Assembly (NCBI GenBank): GCA_029251165.1
Contig: JAQXDW010000016.1
Coordinates: 62,001 to 126,000 of the forward strand
Length of the DNA stretch: 64,000 nt
Reading direction: 5' to 3'
Source of the DNA: Myxococcota bacterium
GTDB lineage: Bacteria; Myxococcota_A; UBA796
In this document: positions 34,872 to 43,982 of the stretch, one piece after another
Position numbering within the stretch: the stretch's first letter is position 1
How the letters are laid out: every line of letters begins with the position of its first letter
The notes under the pieces: model-generated
Seen by the model: the letters and a program-made list of their open reading frames with translations, nothing else
What the model was told of the DNA's origin: nothing
The model's database searches: none
Position numbers and translations under genes: made by a program

Positions 34872-36404
34872 ATGTTTTGGCTGCTCTCAACCGCTTATGC
34901 AGACGACTGTGGCCGCGTTCCTGACCTGCTCGAACGCCTCGAGTACGAGGGATGCCCGACCACCACGCTGCTCCAGCTCGCGGAGCTGCGCTGTGACGAT
35001 GATCGTCTCGCTCCGTTCGCCCGCCGCGACACCCCGATGCTCGCTCCGCTGCCGCCGGCTGGGGGCAAGGGGCTCCGCGACAGCTACAGCATGCCCCTGA
35101 GCCAGGAGTCAGAGAACTTCGTGCTGCGCTGGAGCGGCAACAGCTGGCCGAGCAGCCGGGCTGACGCGGTGCTGGAGGCAATGGAGTCGGCGTGGTCGCT
35201 GATCCTAGAGGACATGGCCTACCGCGCCCCTGATGGCTCCGATGAGTACAAGTTCAACGTCTACATTGGCGACACCGGCGGTCCGGGGGCCTACGGCTCG
35301 GCGTACTACACCCGCGACAGCAGCGGCTGGCCGATGGTCGTGATCACTCCGGGCACCTTCGAGGACGTGGCGATGGGCTCCACCGTCGGCGCCCATGAGT
35401 TCTTCCACGCCCTCCAGGATGCCGCAGGTGCCCCGTACGCCTACACAGACGACTCACCAGGAGCCTGGTACTGGGAGGCGACCGCCAACTGGGTCGAGAC
35501 CGCCATCTACCCAGAGAATCGCGCGCAGACCCTCGCGGGCTTCCTGATCGGCTACGCGCTGCTGCCCCAGCTGCCGATCCACTTCTTCGACTACCCCGAC
35601 TCGGGCTCCCTTCAGGAGTATCACCAGTACGGCGCCTTCATCTTTCCGTACTACCTCACCCGAGAGATTGCCGACAACGAACTCATCCGAGAGAGCTGGA
35701 TGGAGGCAAGCTCTGACGATCCGCTCATCGAGCTGGATGGCCGCCTCCAGAGCGGCTGGGGGGTCAGCATCGACGACGCGTTCTTCGACTTTGCCGCCAG
35801 CAACGTCACCTGGGAGGCCTACGACGACGGCGACGTGTTCGACTACTACGTCACCGCCTATGAGGAATACTACCCAGACCTCGCCCGGCGGATCGCAACG
35901 GTCGGCCCCGACAGCGGCGGCTGGGTGGATGCCCCATCCTCAACCTTGCCCCAGCGGTACGGAACCAACAACCTCGTGATCAGCCCAGAAGGCAGCGACC
36001 TGTTCGTCTCGTTCGACGGCGAAGCGGTCGGCTCTCGCGGCGGCGCAGCAACCTGGGATGTTCGCGCGGTCCTGGTCACCGGAGAGACCGGGACAACCCA
36101 GTCGTTCACCCTGTCAGGGGGCTCCGGGACGCTCGACCTCGTCGGCGCTGGGGATGTCGATGAGGTCTGGGTGGTGGTCAGCGTGGTCAGTCCATCGACC
36201 GAAAATGGCGAGACCTTCTCCTGGTCCTACAGCGTCGGCGAGTCCGAGGAGAAGCCCGCAGACACCGGGAGCGCAGACACCGGGAGCGCAGACACCGGAG
36301 ATGCGGCCGGTCCCGATGCGGACGCCGGCTGCGGCTGTCAGGGCAACGCAGCCTTCGGACTTCCGCTGCTGCTGCCGCTGGCATGGGGACGCAGACGGCG
36401 GTAG
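34872..36404 (+). CDS. MXAN_6640-type secreted metalloprotease with MYXO-CTERM-like tail
   Basis: 510 aa from ATG 34872, chosen because GGAG precedes it and a signal peptide follows directly (MFWLLSTAYA, then DD). The frame is open to 34683 but that part looks non-coding. The zincin motif HEFFH lies at 175-179, with a likely third ligand in WYWEATANWVE. The C-terminal third is beta-rich, followed by Asp-Thr-Gly-Ser-Ala repeats and a sorting signal of the MYXO-CTERM sort: GCGC, hydrophobic FGLPLLLPLAW, then GRRRR. This tail directs retention at the cell surface in Myxococcota. The 281 bp in front of it, divergent from the helicase operon, shows no recognised site. Confidence 0.85.
   Translation: MFWLLSTAYADDCGRVPDLLERLEYEGCPTTTLLQLAELRCDDDRLAPFARRDTPMLAPLPPAGGKGLRDSYSMPLSQESENFVLRWSGNSWPSSRADAVLEAMESAWSLILEDMAYRAPDGSDEYKFNVYIGDTGGPGAYGSAYYTRDSSGWPMVVITPGTFEDVAMGSTVGAHEFFHALQDAAGAPYAYTDDSPGAWYWEATANWVETAIYPENRAQTLAGFLIGYALLPQLPIHFFDYPDSGSLQEYHQYGAFIFPYYLTREIADNELIRESWMEASSDDPLIELDGRLQSGWGVSIDDAFFDFAASNVTWEAYDDGDVFDYYVTAYEEYYPDLARRIATVGPDSGGWVDAPSSTLPQRYGTNNLVISPEGSDLFVSFDGEAVGSRGGAATWDVRAVLVTGETGTTQSFTLSGGSGTLDLVGAGDVDEVWVVVSVVSPSTENGETFSWSYSVGESEEKPADTGSADTGSADTGDAAGPDADAGCGCQGNAAFGLPLLLPLAWGRRRR
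36261..36300 (+). repeat. 15-bp tandem repeat encoding a DTGSA linker
   Basis: GACACCGGGAGCGCA occurs twice in tandem (36261-36275, 36276-36290), followed by a partial third copy to 36300. It codes for the Asp-Thr-Gly-Ser-Ala spacer before the MYXO-CTERM-like tail. Copy number could vary between strains. Confidence 0.8.
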
Positions 36405-36431
36405 ACCTGCCGGCAACATCGGGAGGTTGAG

Positions 36432-37904
36432 ATGGCTGGAGTCTACGGAAAGCTTCAGGAGCGGATCCGCGAGCTGGATGCGCTGACACAGGCAATGGGT
36501 GTGCTGGAGTGGGATCACCAGACCCACATGCCACCCGGCGGCAGCGCCGGTCGCGGCCAGCAGATGGGCACCCTCGCGGCGATCAAGCACCGCCGCCTCG
36601 CCGACCCGGTCGTCGGGGAGTGGCTGGATGCCCTGGAGGGCTCAGAAGACCCCGGTGTTGCCGCAACGCTGCGCAACGCTCGGCGTGCCTACACCCACGC
36701 CACAGCGGTCCCGTCTGCGCTCGTCTCTGCGCTCTCCGAGGCGACCACCGCCGGCCATGGTGCCTGGATGGCGGCTCGAGAAGCCAACGACTTTGCCCCG
36801 TTCGCGCCCGCGCTGGAGCGACTCGTCGACCTGATCCGCCAGCAGGTCGCCTGCCTCGGCGAGGCTGAGCACCCCTATGACCTCCTGCTGGAGCAGTACG
36901 ACCCGGGCTCCACCGTCGCCGCGCTGCGCCCCATGTTCTCTCGGCTCGCCGGAGAGCTGTCCGGCGTCATCGACGAGGCCATCGCCCGCCCCCGTCCGCC
37001 GGCGCTGAGCCTGCACGTCCCGCTGGCTCCGATGAAGGCCATCAACCGCAGCGTTGTCTCTGCGCTGGGCTTCTCGATGGACCGAGGCCGGCTGGATGAG
37101 GCTGAGCACCCCTTCACCCTCGGGGTCACCCCCGGCGATGTCCGGCTGACCACCCACTACCACCTCGACAACCTGCTGAGCACCCTGTCGGGCACCATCC
37201 ATGAGACCGGACACGGCCTCTACGAGCAAGGCCTGCCAGCGCGTCCGGGCACCTGGACGAACACTGCTGCGGGCATGGGACTGCACGAGAGCCAGAGCCG
37301 ATTCTGGGAGAACTGCATCGGCCGCAGCCTGCCGTTCTGCCGCTGGCTGGTCACCGTCCTCGATGCTGAGCACCCCAGCCACGGACTCACCGCAGAGGCC
37401 ATCTTCGGCGCCGCCAACCGGGTCAGCCGCTCGCTCATCCGGATCGCTGCGGATGAATCCACCTACAACCTCCACATCCTCGTCCGCTTCGAGCTGGAGC
37501 TGGCGCTGCTGACCGGCGAGCTTGCGGTGGCGGACCTGCCGGAGGCCTGGGATGATGCCTATGCGCGCATCGTCGGCATCCGTCCCGATGCTCCCCGAGC
37601 CGGCGTGCTCCAGGACGTCCACTGGTCCGCTGGGCTGCTCGGGTACTTCCCCAGCTACACCATCGGTAACCTCTACGCCGCCTCGTTTCGGTACACCATC
37701 GAGGAGGCGATCCCGGACCTCTGGACGCAGGTCGAGGCCGGTGAGTTCGGCGCGGTGCTCTCCTGGCTGCGGGACAACGTGCACCGCCACGGACACATGA
37801 TGGACGCCCCGGACATCTTCGCGGCAGCGGTCGGAGACCGGGATCCCGTTGCAGACCTGATCACCCACCTCCGGGCGCGGCAGGAGCAGGTCAGCGCGCT
37901 CTGA
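36432..37904 (+). CDS. Carboxypeptidase M32 (thermostable carboxypeptidase Taq family)
   Basis: 490 aa, close to the family norm of about 500. The zinc metallocarboxypeptidase motif HETGH lies at 257-261 in GTIHETGHGLYEQGLP, with the conserved DVRLTTHY about 30 residues before it, and GLHESQSRFWENCIGR after it, supplying the third zinc ligand Glu. It removes C-terminal residues from peptides, in the cytoplasm since no signal is present. GGGAGG precedes ATG 36432. It lies 27 bp downstream of the MYXO-CTERM protease and may be co-transcribed. Confidence 0.95.
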   Translation: MAGVYGKLQERIRELDALTQAMGVLEWDHQTHMPPGGSAGRGQQMGTLAAIKHRRLADPVVGEWLDALEGSEDPGVAATLRNARRAYTHATAVPSALVSALSEATTAGHGAWMAAREANDFAPFAPALERLVDLIRQQVACLGEAEHPYDLLLEQYDPGSTVAALRPMFSRLAGELSGVIDEAIARPRPPALSLHVPLAPMKAINRSVVSALGFSMDRGRLDEAEHPFTLGVTPGDVRLTTHYHLDNLLSTLSGTIHETGHGLYEQGLPARPGTWTNTAAGMGLHESQSRFWENCIGRSLPFCRWLVTVLDAEHPSHGLTAEAIFGAANRVSRSLIRIAADESTYNLHILVRFELELALLTGELAVADLPEAWDDAYARIVGIRPDAPRAGVLQDVHWSAGLLGYFPSYTIGNLYAASFRYTIEEAIPDLWTQVEAGEFGAVLSWLRDNVHRHGHMMDAPDIFAAAVGDRDPVADLITHLRARQEQVSAL

Positions 37905-37934
37905 GCGGCTCCAAGACGCCGCACTCCGGATGCC

Positions 37935-39479
37935 TCAGCACCCGTAGACCGTCACCGTCTGCCGGCGCCCCTTCACCGTGTGGACCCCGAGGCTGGGGAG
38001 CTGGACCTGGAGGTCGGCCGGCAGCCGGGACCACGTCGCGCCGCTGATCAAGAGCCAGCTTCCGAGGGTCTTGTTCAGGGCCTCCAGGCGGGCAGCGACG
38101 TTGACGGCGTCTCCGATGATCGAGTACGCCATCCGACGCTGGCTGCCCAGGTTTCCTGCGACCACACGCCCGGTGTGGACCCCCCAGCGGGCCGTGACGC
38201 CCTTCAGCCCCCAGCGCTCCATTGCGCCGGAGGTCCGCCAGCGCTCGTTGAGCTCCGCCAGCCGAGACTTCATCGCCAGGGAGCAGCGAACGGCCTGCTC
38301 GCAGTGATTGGGCAGGTCGCGCGGCGCACCGAACGCCGCCATCAGGCCATCTCCCAGGTACGACAGGACCGCCCCGTGGCCGTCTCCGATGACCTCCTCC
38401 ATCTCCGTGAAGAAGGCATTGAGCAGGCTGAGGACCTCGTCTGGGGGGAGGCTCTCGGAGAGGGTCGAGTAGCTGGCGATGTCGCAGAACAGCACCGTGA
38501 TCTCGCGCGATTCTCCCCCGAGGGTGGGGGTCTCCGCCCGCTGATCGAGGAGCTTGAGGAGGTCGAGGGGCAGGTAGGGACTGATCCGCTGCTTCTCCAG
38601 CAAGACGCGCCTCAGCTGCTGCTCGTCGTCCCACAGGCGCTGGTACTGCTCCCGAACGTCGACGGTGACCCGGCTCAGCAGCGCGCTGTCGCGCCGGTAT
38701 GCCCTGCGATCCCGCCACAGTCGCCGCCAGCCCTCTACGCCCACACCCGCCATCCCGCCGATCAGAAACATGAGCGGCTCGGGCGACATCCACCACGCCA
38801 GCCGGGCGCCGATGAGCCCGAGCAGCACCGGGACGCCGATCTCGACCACCGAGCGCTGCCGGTAGTGAATGCGATACAAGCAGGCCTCTGCGGGCTGCCG
38901 GGGGTCGTGCATGCACTTCAGGTGCTCCACCCTCGCCAGCGGCAGCCCCCAGATGGTCGGCACCCCCTCCAGCGCCCCCCGTCGGCTCCAGCAGACCTCC
39001 GGCCCCTCTCCGTCCCAGCCCTCGGTGCAGGAAAACGACAGCACCGCCACCCCGCTGCTGTTCTTGAGGACTGACACCATCGTGCCCGGATTGGCCTCCT
39101 CCATGAGGTTGGCGAGCCGCTGGTAGATCTGTCGCGGGCTGCCCATCGCCCAGATCACCGGCCAGATGCTCCCGAGCATCTCGCGCTCGAAGCTGCGCTG
39201 ACCCGCCTCGCGCCAGAGCTGCCAGAACTCGGACTCCATCGACGGCTGGCACTGCTCGGGGGTCAGCCCGAACAGGCGGGCACCGACGGCCTCTCGGAAC
39301 CGGGTCATGTACAGAACAGAGACGCGCTTCTCGGGATCTCGGATGTAGGCCACAGGCAGCCCAGCATCTTCGAGGATCTGCTGCAGGGTCTTGGTGTCGT
39401 ACCGCTCCCCGATCCGTGCGATCAGTGGCTGGAGGAGACGGTTGCTGAGCTGTGGCTCTGTGAGCCGGGGATCAAGCAT
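37935..39479 (-). CDS. Class III adenylate/guanylate cyclase with N-terminal sensory region
   Basis: 514 aa from ATG 39479; the ribosome site is weak. Residues 1 to about 200 resemble heme-NO-binding/guanylate-cyclase-associated regions in layout but are not assigned. Two hydrophobic segments lie near residues 222-257 (VVEIGVPVLLGLIGA, LMFLIGGMAGVGV), so the sensor may be cytoplasmic or between membrane spans. A short coiled region precedes the cyclase domain: metal-binding Asp in ITVLFCDIASYS, second Asp in YLGDGLMAAFG, GVHTGRVVAGNLGSQRRMAYSI, then IGDAVNVAARLE with the transition-state Asn and Arg nearby. The product (cAMP or cGMP) cannot be stated with confidence. Confidence 0.9.
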   Translation of the reverse strand: MLDPRLTEPQLSNRLLQPLIARIGERYDTKTLQQILEDAGLPVAYIRDPEKRVSVLYMTRFREAVGARLFGLTPEQCQPSMESEFWQLWREAGQRSFEREMLGSIWPVIWAMGSPRQIYQRLANLMEEANPGTMVSVLKNSSGVAVLSFSCTEGWDGEGPEVCWSRRGALEGVPTIWGLPLARVEHLKCMHDPRQPAEACLYRIHYRQRSVVEIGVPVLLGLIGARLAWWMSPEPLMFLIGGMAGVGVEGWRRLWRDRRAYRRDSALLSRVTVDVREQYQRLWDDEQQLRRVLLEKQRISPYLPLDLLKLLDQRAETPTLGGESREITVLFCDIASYSTLSESLPPDEVLSLLNAFFTEMEEVIGDGHGAVLSYLGDGLMAAFGAPRDLPNHCEQAVRCSLAMKSRLAELNERWRTSGAMERWGLKGVTARWGVHTGRVVAGNLGSQRRMAYSIIGDAVNVAARLEALNKTLGSWLLISGATWSRLPADLQVQLPSLGVHTVKGRRQTVTVYGC

Positions 39480-39531
39480 CGCTGATAAGTTTACGCCCTG
39501 AGACGATGTTCCACAGAGATAAGGATGCCTC

Positions 39532-41220
39532 ATGAACACCACGCCCTCTTTCGCACAGCTTCCCTACCAGCGTCCGAACACCGCGGAGTTCCTCACGAGC
39601 AGCGCTGCACTCCTCGCGCGCCTGGAGGCTGCCGAGACCGCCGAGATTCAGCGCGCCATCGTCATGGAGTGGGACACCCTCCGGCGCTCCTGGTCTACCC
39701 AGAAGAGCATCGCAGAGGTTCACTACCAGCAGGACACAGCCTCCGAGCAGGCGAAGACCGAGCAGGAGTTCTACGACACCGCCGGCCCAGAGGTCATGTC
39801 GGCAGAGGTCGACTTTCTCAAGGTCCTGACCACCTCACCCCACCGCAGCGCGCTGGAGGCGTCCATCGGCCAGCAGGCCTTCGCGCTGTGGGACTGCACC
39901 CTGACCACCTTCGAGCCAGCCATCGCAGACGATCAGCGGGCAGAAGCCAGCCTCCGCAACCAATACAACGAGCTGATGGCCGCCATCCGGATCGAGCTGG
40001 ACGGCGAGACCCACACCCTCTCCACCATCCGGGGAACGTTCGGAGACGCAGACCGTGGGGTTCGCGCTGCTGCGATGGCCGCCATGGATGGCGCGATGGC
40101 CGACAAGTCAGACGCGCTCGACGCGCTGTACCACAAGCTGGTGGGCTGTCGTCACCAGATGGCCGGAAAGCTCGGCTACGACAGCTTCACCGAGCTGGGC
40201 TACCGCAAGATGCTGCGCACCGACTACACCCACGTCGAGGTCGCACAGTTCCGCGCGGAGATTCAGGCGGTGCTGGTGCCCCTCGCGGCCCGCATCCGTG
40301 CGCGTCAGGCCGCCGCGCTGGGGGTGTCCGACTACGCCTACCACGACGAGGCGGTCCGCGATCTCCAGGGCGTGCCCTGCCCCAAGGGCGATGCCTCCTG
40401 GATGCTCGACCAGGCCAGCACCCTGTTTGAGCGGATGGGTCCAGACTTCGACCGCTTCTTCTCGATGATGCGTCGACGAGATCTGCTCGATCTGGAGAGC
40501 CGCGACGGCAAGGCGGGCGGCGGGTTCTGCACCTCGTTTGAGGATCACCACATCCCGTTCATCTTCGCCAACTTCAACGGCACTCAGGACGACGTCAACG
40601 TCTTCACCCATGAGTGCGGTCACGCCTTCCAGTGCTACTCCGCCCAGCGCCAGCCGCTGTCGGACTACATCTGGCCGACGTATGAGGCCTGCGAGGTTCA
40701 CTCGATGGGTCTGGAGCTGATGAGCTGGCCGCACATGGAGCTGTTCTTTGGAGACGATGCCGATCGGTTCCGCATCGGCCACCTCGAGGACGCCCTCACC
40801 TTTGTTCCCTACGGAACCGCTGTCGATGCCTTCCAGCACCGCGTCTACGAGCGCCCAGACGCCACCCCGCAGGAGCGGGCGGAGATGTGGCGGTCTGTGG
40901 AGCGCGACTTCCTGCCCTGGCGCACGTACTCGAACATGCCGTATGCCGAGGGTGGGCGGATCTGGCAGCGACAGCGGCACATCTACATGAGCCCGTTCTA
41001 CTACATCGACTACTGCCTCGCGCAGCTGTGTGCGCTTCAGTTCTGGAGCCTGGCCCGCAAGGATCAGGCCGATGCGATGCAGCGATACCGGGCGCTGTGC
41101 GATCTCGGCGGCAGCAAGCCGTTCACGGAGCTGCTGGAGGCGGTGGGGCTGAAGAGTCCGTTCGAGCCGGGCGTGGTCCGCGAGGTCGTTGGGGAAGCAG
41201 CCGCGTTCCTGGAGCTGTGA
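39532..41220 (+). CDS. M3 family oligoendopeptidase (PepF-like)
   Basis: 562 aa. Zinc endopeptidase for short peptides, with HECGH (360-364) in NVFTHECGHAFQCYSA and the third ligand in YEACEVHSMGLELMSWPH. An N-terminal helical domain precedes (ESEQAKTEQEFYDT-like helices), as in oligoendopeptidase F. No signal peptide, so cytoplasmic. AAGGA precedes ATG 39532. The gene diverges from the cyclase across 52 bp and is the third peptidase gene within seven kilobases. Confidence 0.93.
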   Translation: MNTTPSFAQLPYQRPNTAEFLTSSAALLARLEAAETAEIQRAIVMEWDTLRRSWSTQKSIAEVHYQQDTASEQAKTEQEFYDTAGPEVMSAEVDFLKVLTTSPHRSALEASIGQQAFALWDCTLTTFEPAIADDQRAEASLRNQYNELMAAIRIELDGETHTLSTIRGTFGDADRGVRAAAMAAMDGAMADKSDALDALYHKLVGCRHQMAGKLGYDSFTELGYRKMLRTDYTHVEVAQFRAEIQAVLVPLAARIRARQAAALGVSDYAYHDEAVRDLQGVPCPKGDASWMLDQASTLFERMGPDFDRFFSMMRRRDLLDLESRDGKAGGGFCTSFEDHHIPFIFANFNGTQDDVNVFTHECGHAFQCYSAQRQPLSDYIWPTYEACEVHSMGLELMSWPHMELFFGDDADRFRIGHLEDALTFVPYGTAVDAFQHRVYERPDATPQERAEMWRSVERDFLPWRTYSNMPYAEGGRIWQRQRHIYMSPFYYIDYCLAQLCALQFWSLARKDQADAMQRYRALCDLGGSKPFTELLEAVGLKSPFEPGVVREVVGEAAAFLEL

Positions 41221-41274
41221 GGTTCGCGACGAGAGTGTCGGACTCACGCACTGCGATGCTGGGCTGACGCGCCC

Positions 41275-42417
41275 TCACTGCAGCGGCCCACACTCCAGCA
41301 CCACCACCTCGCTCGCGATCCCCATCCGGGGCGGCAGGCCTGTGTGCCAGCTCCCCTTGTGCACAAACAGCCGGCAGTCGCCCTGCCGAAAGAAGCCCTG
41401 GTCATAGACCCCCAGCGGGCGCAGGACCGACCACGACACGCCGAACATGTTGGTCCCCACCTGCCCGCCGTGGGTGTGTCCCGACAGCACCAGCTCGAAG
41501 CGAGCATGCGGGATGAGCTTGAAGTAGCGCGGATCGTGCGCCAGCAGGACGCGGTAGTCCGCCGGGACCGTTCCCAGCGCCGACAGCGTCGTCTGGATCG
41601 CCTCCTGCGCGCCCCGCCAGACAAAGTCGAGCCCCACGACCTCGATGGTCTTCCCCCCGACGTCCAGCACCGCACGCTCGTCGACCAGCATCCGGATCCC
41701 CGCAGCCTCCAGCTCCGCCTTGAGGGTCGCAGCGATCGGCAGGTCATGGTTGCCCATGCAGCAGAGGACCGGTGCAGTGATCATCGCGAGGGTCTCGATG
41801 AGGAAGGCGTGGTTCTGCTCGGAGAACGGCATCACCAGGTCGCCGGTCACCGCCACCAGATCCGGCGACTGCGCCTCGACCAGCGCGATCAGCCGCAGCA
41901 TGTCTGACCGGGTCATCACCGGGGAGACATGGAGATCGGAGAGGTGGACGATGCGGAGGCCGGGTCCGGGGATCGCATGGTGGACGAGGTGATCGCGCCG
42001 CAGGGCGGTCCAGGCACACCCCCAGGTCGCGAGACCCGCCGGCAGGAGCAGCAGCCAGCCCGGCCAGAAGAGGGGCTGCTCTGTCAGGAGCGCGACCGGG
42101 AACCACAGCACCAGCAGCAGCCCGGTCCACAGCGACATCGCATAGGCCGGCTGGCTGAGGGTGCCGACCCATCGACCGATACGCCCGGGCTCGCGGCGCT
42201 GATCGAGGACGTGAAAGATGCCATAGATGCCCACCATCCCCACAAGACATGCCGATGTCAGGAGCGGTCCCTGACCGCCGCCCCACCACAGCACCGGGTA
42301 GACCAGCATGCAGCCGGAGACCACAGCAGCGACGGCGTGATCGTTGAGGGTCGTCCCGCCTCGGTAGACCCGCGCCAGGGTTGCAATGAGCAGGGGGATG
42401 GTCACGACAAGCAGCAC
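41275..42417 (-). CDS. Membrane-anchored metallophosphoesterase (YaeI/calcineurin-like)
   Basis: 380 aa from GTG 42417. About five hydrophobic segments (to residue 140) precede a calcineurin-like phosphoesterase: LSDLHVS (D161, H163), VTGDLV, MGNHD and LSGHTHGGQ, supplying the dinuclear metal site. Members with this topology often act on membrane lipids such as UDP-diacylglucosamine-like or polyprenyl substrates, but that is not shown here. The start is only 17 bp from the ATG of the divergent gene at 42435 and has no ribosome site. A later start (for example Met37) or promoters inside the neighbouring frames must therefore be considered. Confidence 0.87.
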   Translation of the reverse strand: MLLVVTIPLLIATLARVYRGGTTLNDHAVAAVVSGCMLVYPVLWWGGGQGPLLTSACLVGMVGIYGIFHVLDQRREPGRIGRWVGTLSQPAYAMSLWTGLLLVLWFPVALLTEQPLFWPGWLLLLPAGLATWGCAWTALRRDHLVHHAIPGPGLRIVHLSDLHVSPVMTRSDMLRLIALVEAQSPDLVAVTGDLVMPFSEQNHAFLIETLAMITAPVLCCMGNHDLPIAATLKAELEAAGIRMLVDERAVLDVGGKTIEVVGLDFVWRGAQEAIQTTLSALGTVPADYRVLLAHDPRYFKLIPHARFELVLSGHTHGGQVGTNMFGVSWSVLRPLGVYDQGFFRQGDCRLFVHKGSWHTGLPPRMGIASEVVVLECGPLQ

Positions 42418-42434
42418 AGGGGATAGAGTCTGTC

Positions 42435-43982
42435 ATGCCATCTCGGACGATGCTGACGCAGGCCGCCGTGTATGCCGTGGTCGCTGTCGCCCTGCTGGCG
42501 GTGATCAGCGGCGTGGGGCCTGGAATGGTGGTCGGCGGCGGCGGCGGAGACTTCCCCTCGATCGCCTGGGGATTGTGGCGCGCAGCGGAGGCCCTGCCGG
42601 GGCTGCCGAGCGTGCAGACCGACCTCATCTTTGCGCCTCGGGGGGCCTCGATCTTCCTGGCAGACCTTCCAGAGACGCTGCTGCTCGCGCCGCTGACCGC
42701 GCTGGTCGGGCCGGTCGCCACCTTCAACCTCCTCCAGCTCGCCCACCCCGCGCTGGCGATGGCGACGATGTTCCTGCTCCTGCGCACCGAGGGGAGGGGC
42801 GCGGCAGCAGCAGCGGGCGGCGGCGCCGCGTTTGGTCTCTCTCCGACCCTTTTGACCGGCATCCACAACGGCAACCCCGATGTGACCCCGCTGTACCTCC
42901 TCCCCCTCGTCGCCCTCGCGGTCCGTCGACTGGATCGCAGCTGGGCTGCGGCCGGGCTCGCCGGGGTGCTCATCGGACTGTGTCCGTGGTTCAACCCTTA
43001 CGTCGGCGTGATGGCCGCCGTGGTCGCAGTGGTGATGGCGTCCTACCGGCGGCCTGATCGGCTGCTGCTGGCGGCCGGCATCGCCCTGGCAGTCGCCGGG
43101 GTGTACGCCAGCCTGGTGCTCTCCAGCTTCTCGACCTCCGATGCGATGGTCCACAAGCCCGGCGGACCGACCGCTTCGGTCCCGGCGGGCGTCGCTCACC
43201 TCAAGGGCTTCTTCCTCCCCGTGCTGGAGGCGCAGCGAGACGACTGGAGTCTGCATGGCTGGTACCTCGGCGCTCTCGGACTGCTCACCGCCCTGCTCGC
43301 GGGTCGCGGCGAGCTTCGCCGCCCGCTGCTGCTGCTCGGCGCGGGGCTCGCCCTGTCGATGGGGCCAGTCCTTCAGGTCGACACCCTCACCCCGCTGACC
43401 CCCGGCGGCTGGCGAATTGCCCTTCCCGGCGCGCTGCTGGTGGACCTCCCGGGGATCTCCGCCCTCCGCATCGCCTACCGATTCGCCGCGCTGGTCGCGC
43501 TCGGACTCGCACCGCTCATCGCACGCGGCATCGATCGCCTGCCCCGCAGCGGCCGCCCCGTCCTCGCCGTGCTCATCGCGGTGGAGCTGCTCGCGGTCGG
43601 CGCACCGCTGCTGGAGGCTGGCCCCCGACCGAGCACCGAGGCCTGTGATCTGCTCGCAGAGCATGCGGCTGGCCCGGTGATTGATCTCCCCTCCGAGCGT
43701 GATGAGATCCACCTGCTCACCCAGAGCTGCCACGGCTTTCCCGTCGCGCAGGGCATCAACCAGCCCTACCCCCGCGCCATCCAGCAGGCCGCCCACAAAG
43801 GCACACGGGCCTTTAACGCACTCTCAAAGCACGAATTCCGTTACCTCATTCTACACTTTGATCAGATCCAGGACGAGCCGACCCGCCAGCAGTTGGTGCT
43901 GCTCAAGGCCCACGCTGAGTCCCAGGGACGCATCCTCGGTCAGACAGAGCAGACAGTCCTGATCGGGCTGGGAACATGGTGA
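42435..43982 (+). CDS. Polytopic membrane protein, GT-C glycosyltransferase-like
   Basis: 515 aa. A hydrophobic anchor is followed by GGGGDFPSIAWGLWRAAEAL, an Asp-containing loop, then FAPRGASIFLADLPETLLLAP and some ten further membrane segments; the C-terminal domain has PVIDLPSERDEIHLL and FRYLILHFDQIQ. The same order of features (Asp loop, P/RG turn, Leu-Pro strand, IL strand) occurs in the proteins at 8935 and 43976. These are probably paralogues acting on lipid-linked sugars, but the enzymatic assignment is inference. It overlaps the next gene by seven bases. Confidence 0.7.
   Translation: MPSRTMLTQAAVYAVVAVALLAVISGVGPGMVVGGGGGDFPSIAWGLWRAAEALPGLPSVQTDLIFAPRGASIFLADLPETLLLAPLTALVGPVATFNLLQLAHPALAMATMFLLLRTEGRGAAAAAGGGAAFGLSPTLLTGIHNGNPDVTPLYLLPLVALAVRRLDRSWAAAGLAGVLIGLCPWFNPYVGVMAAVVAVVMASYRRPDRLLLAAGIALAVAGVYASLVLSSFSTSDAMVHKPGGPTASVPAGVAHLKGFFLPVLEAQRDDWSLHGWYLGALGLLTALLAGRGELRRPLLLLGAGLALSMGPVLQVDTLTPLTPGGWRIALPGALLVDLPGISALRIAYRFAALVALGLAPLIARGIDRLPRSGRPVLAVLIAVELLAVGAPLLEAGPRPSTEACDLLAEHAAGPVIDLPSERDEIHLLTQSCHGFPVAQGINQPYPRAIQQAAHKGTRAFNALSKHEFRYLILHFDQIQDEPTRQQLVLLKAHAESQGRILGQTEQTVLIGLGTW

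Noticed and set aside
36261-36300. Tandem 15-bp repeat considered as a CRISPR-like or minisatellite array
   Set aside because: It is in frame, codes for a DTGSA linker typical of these proteins, and has no spacers.
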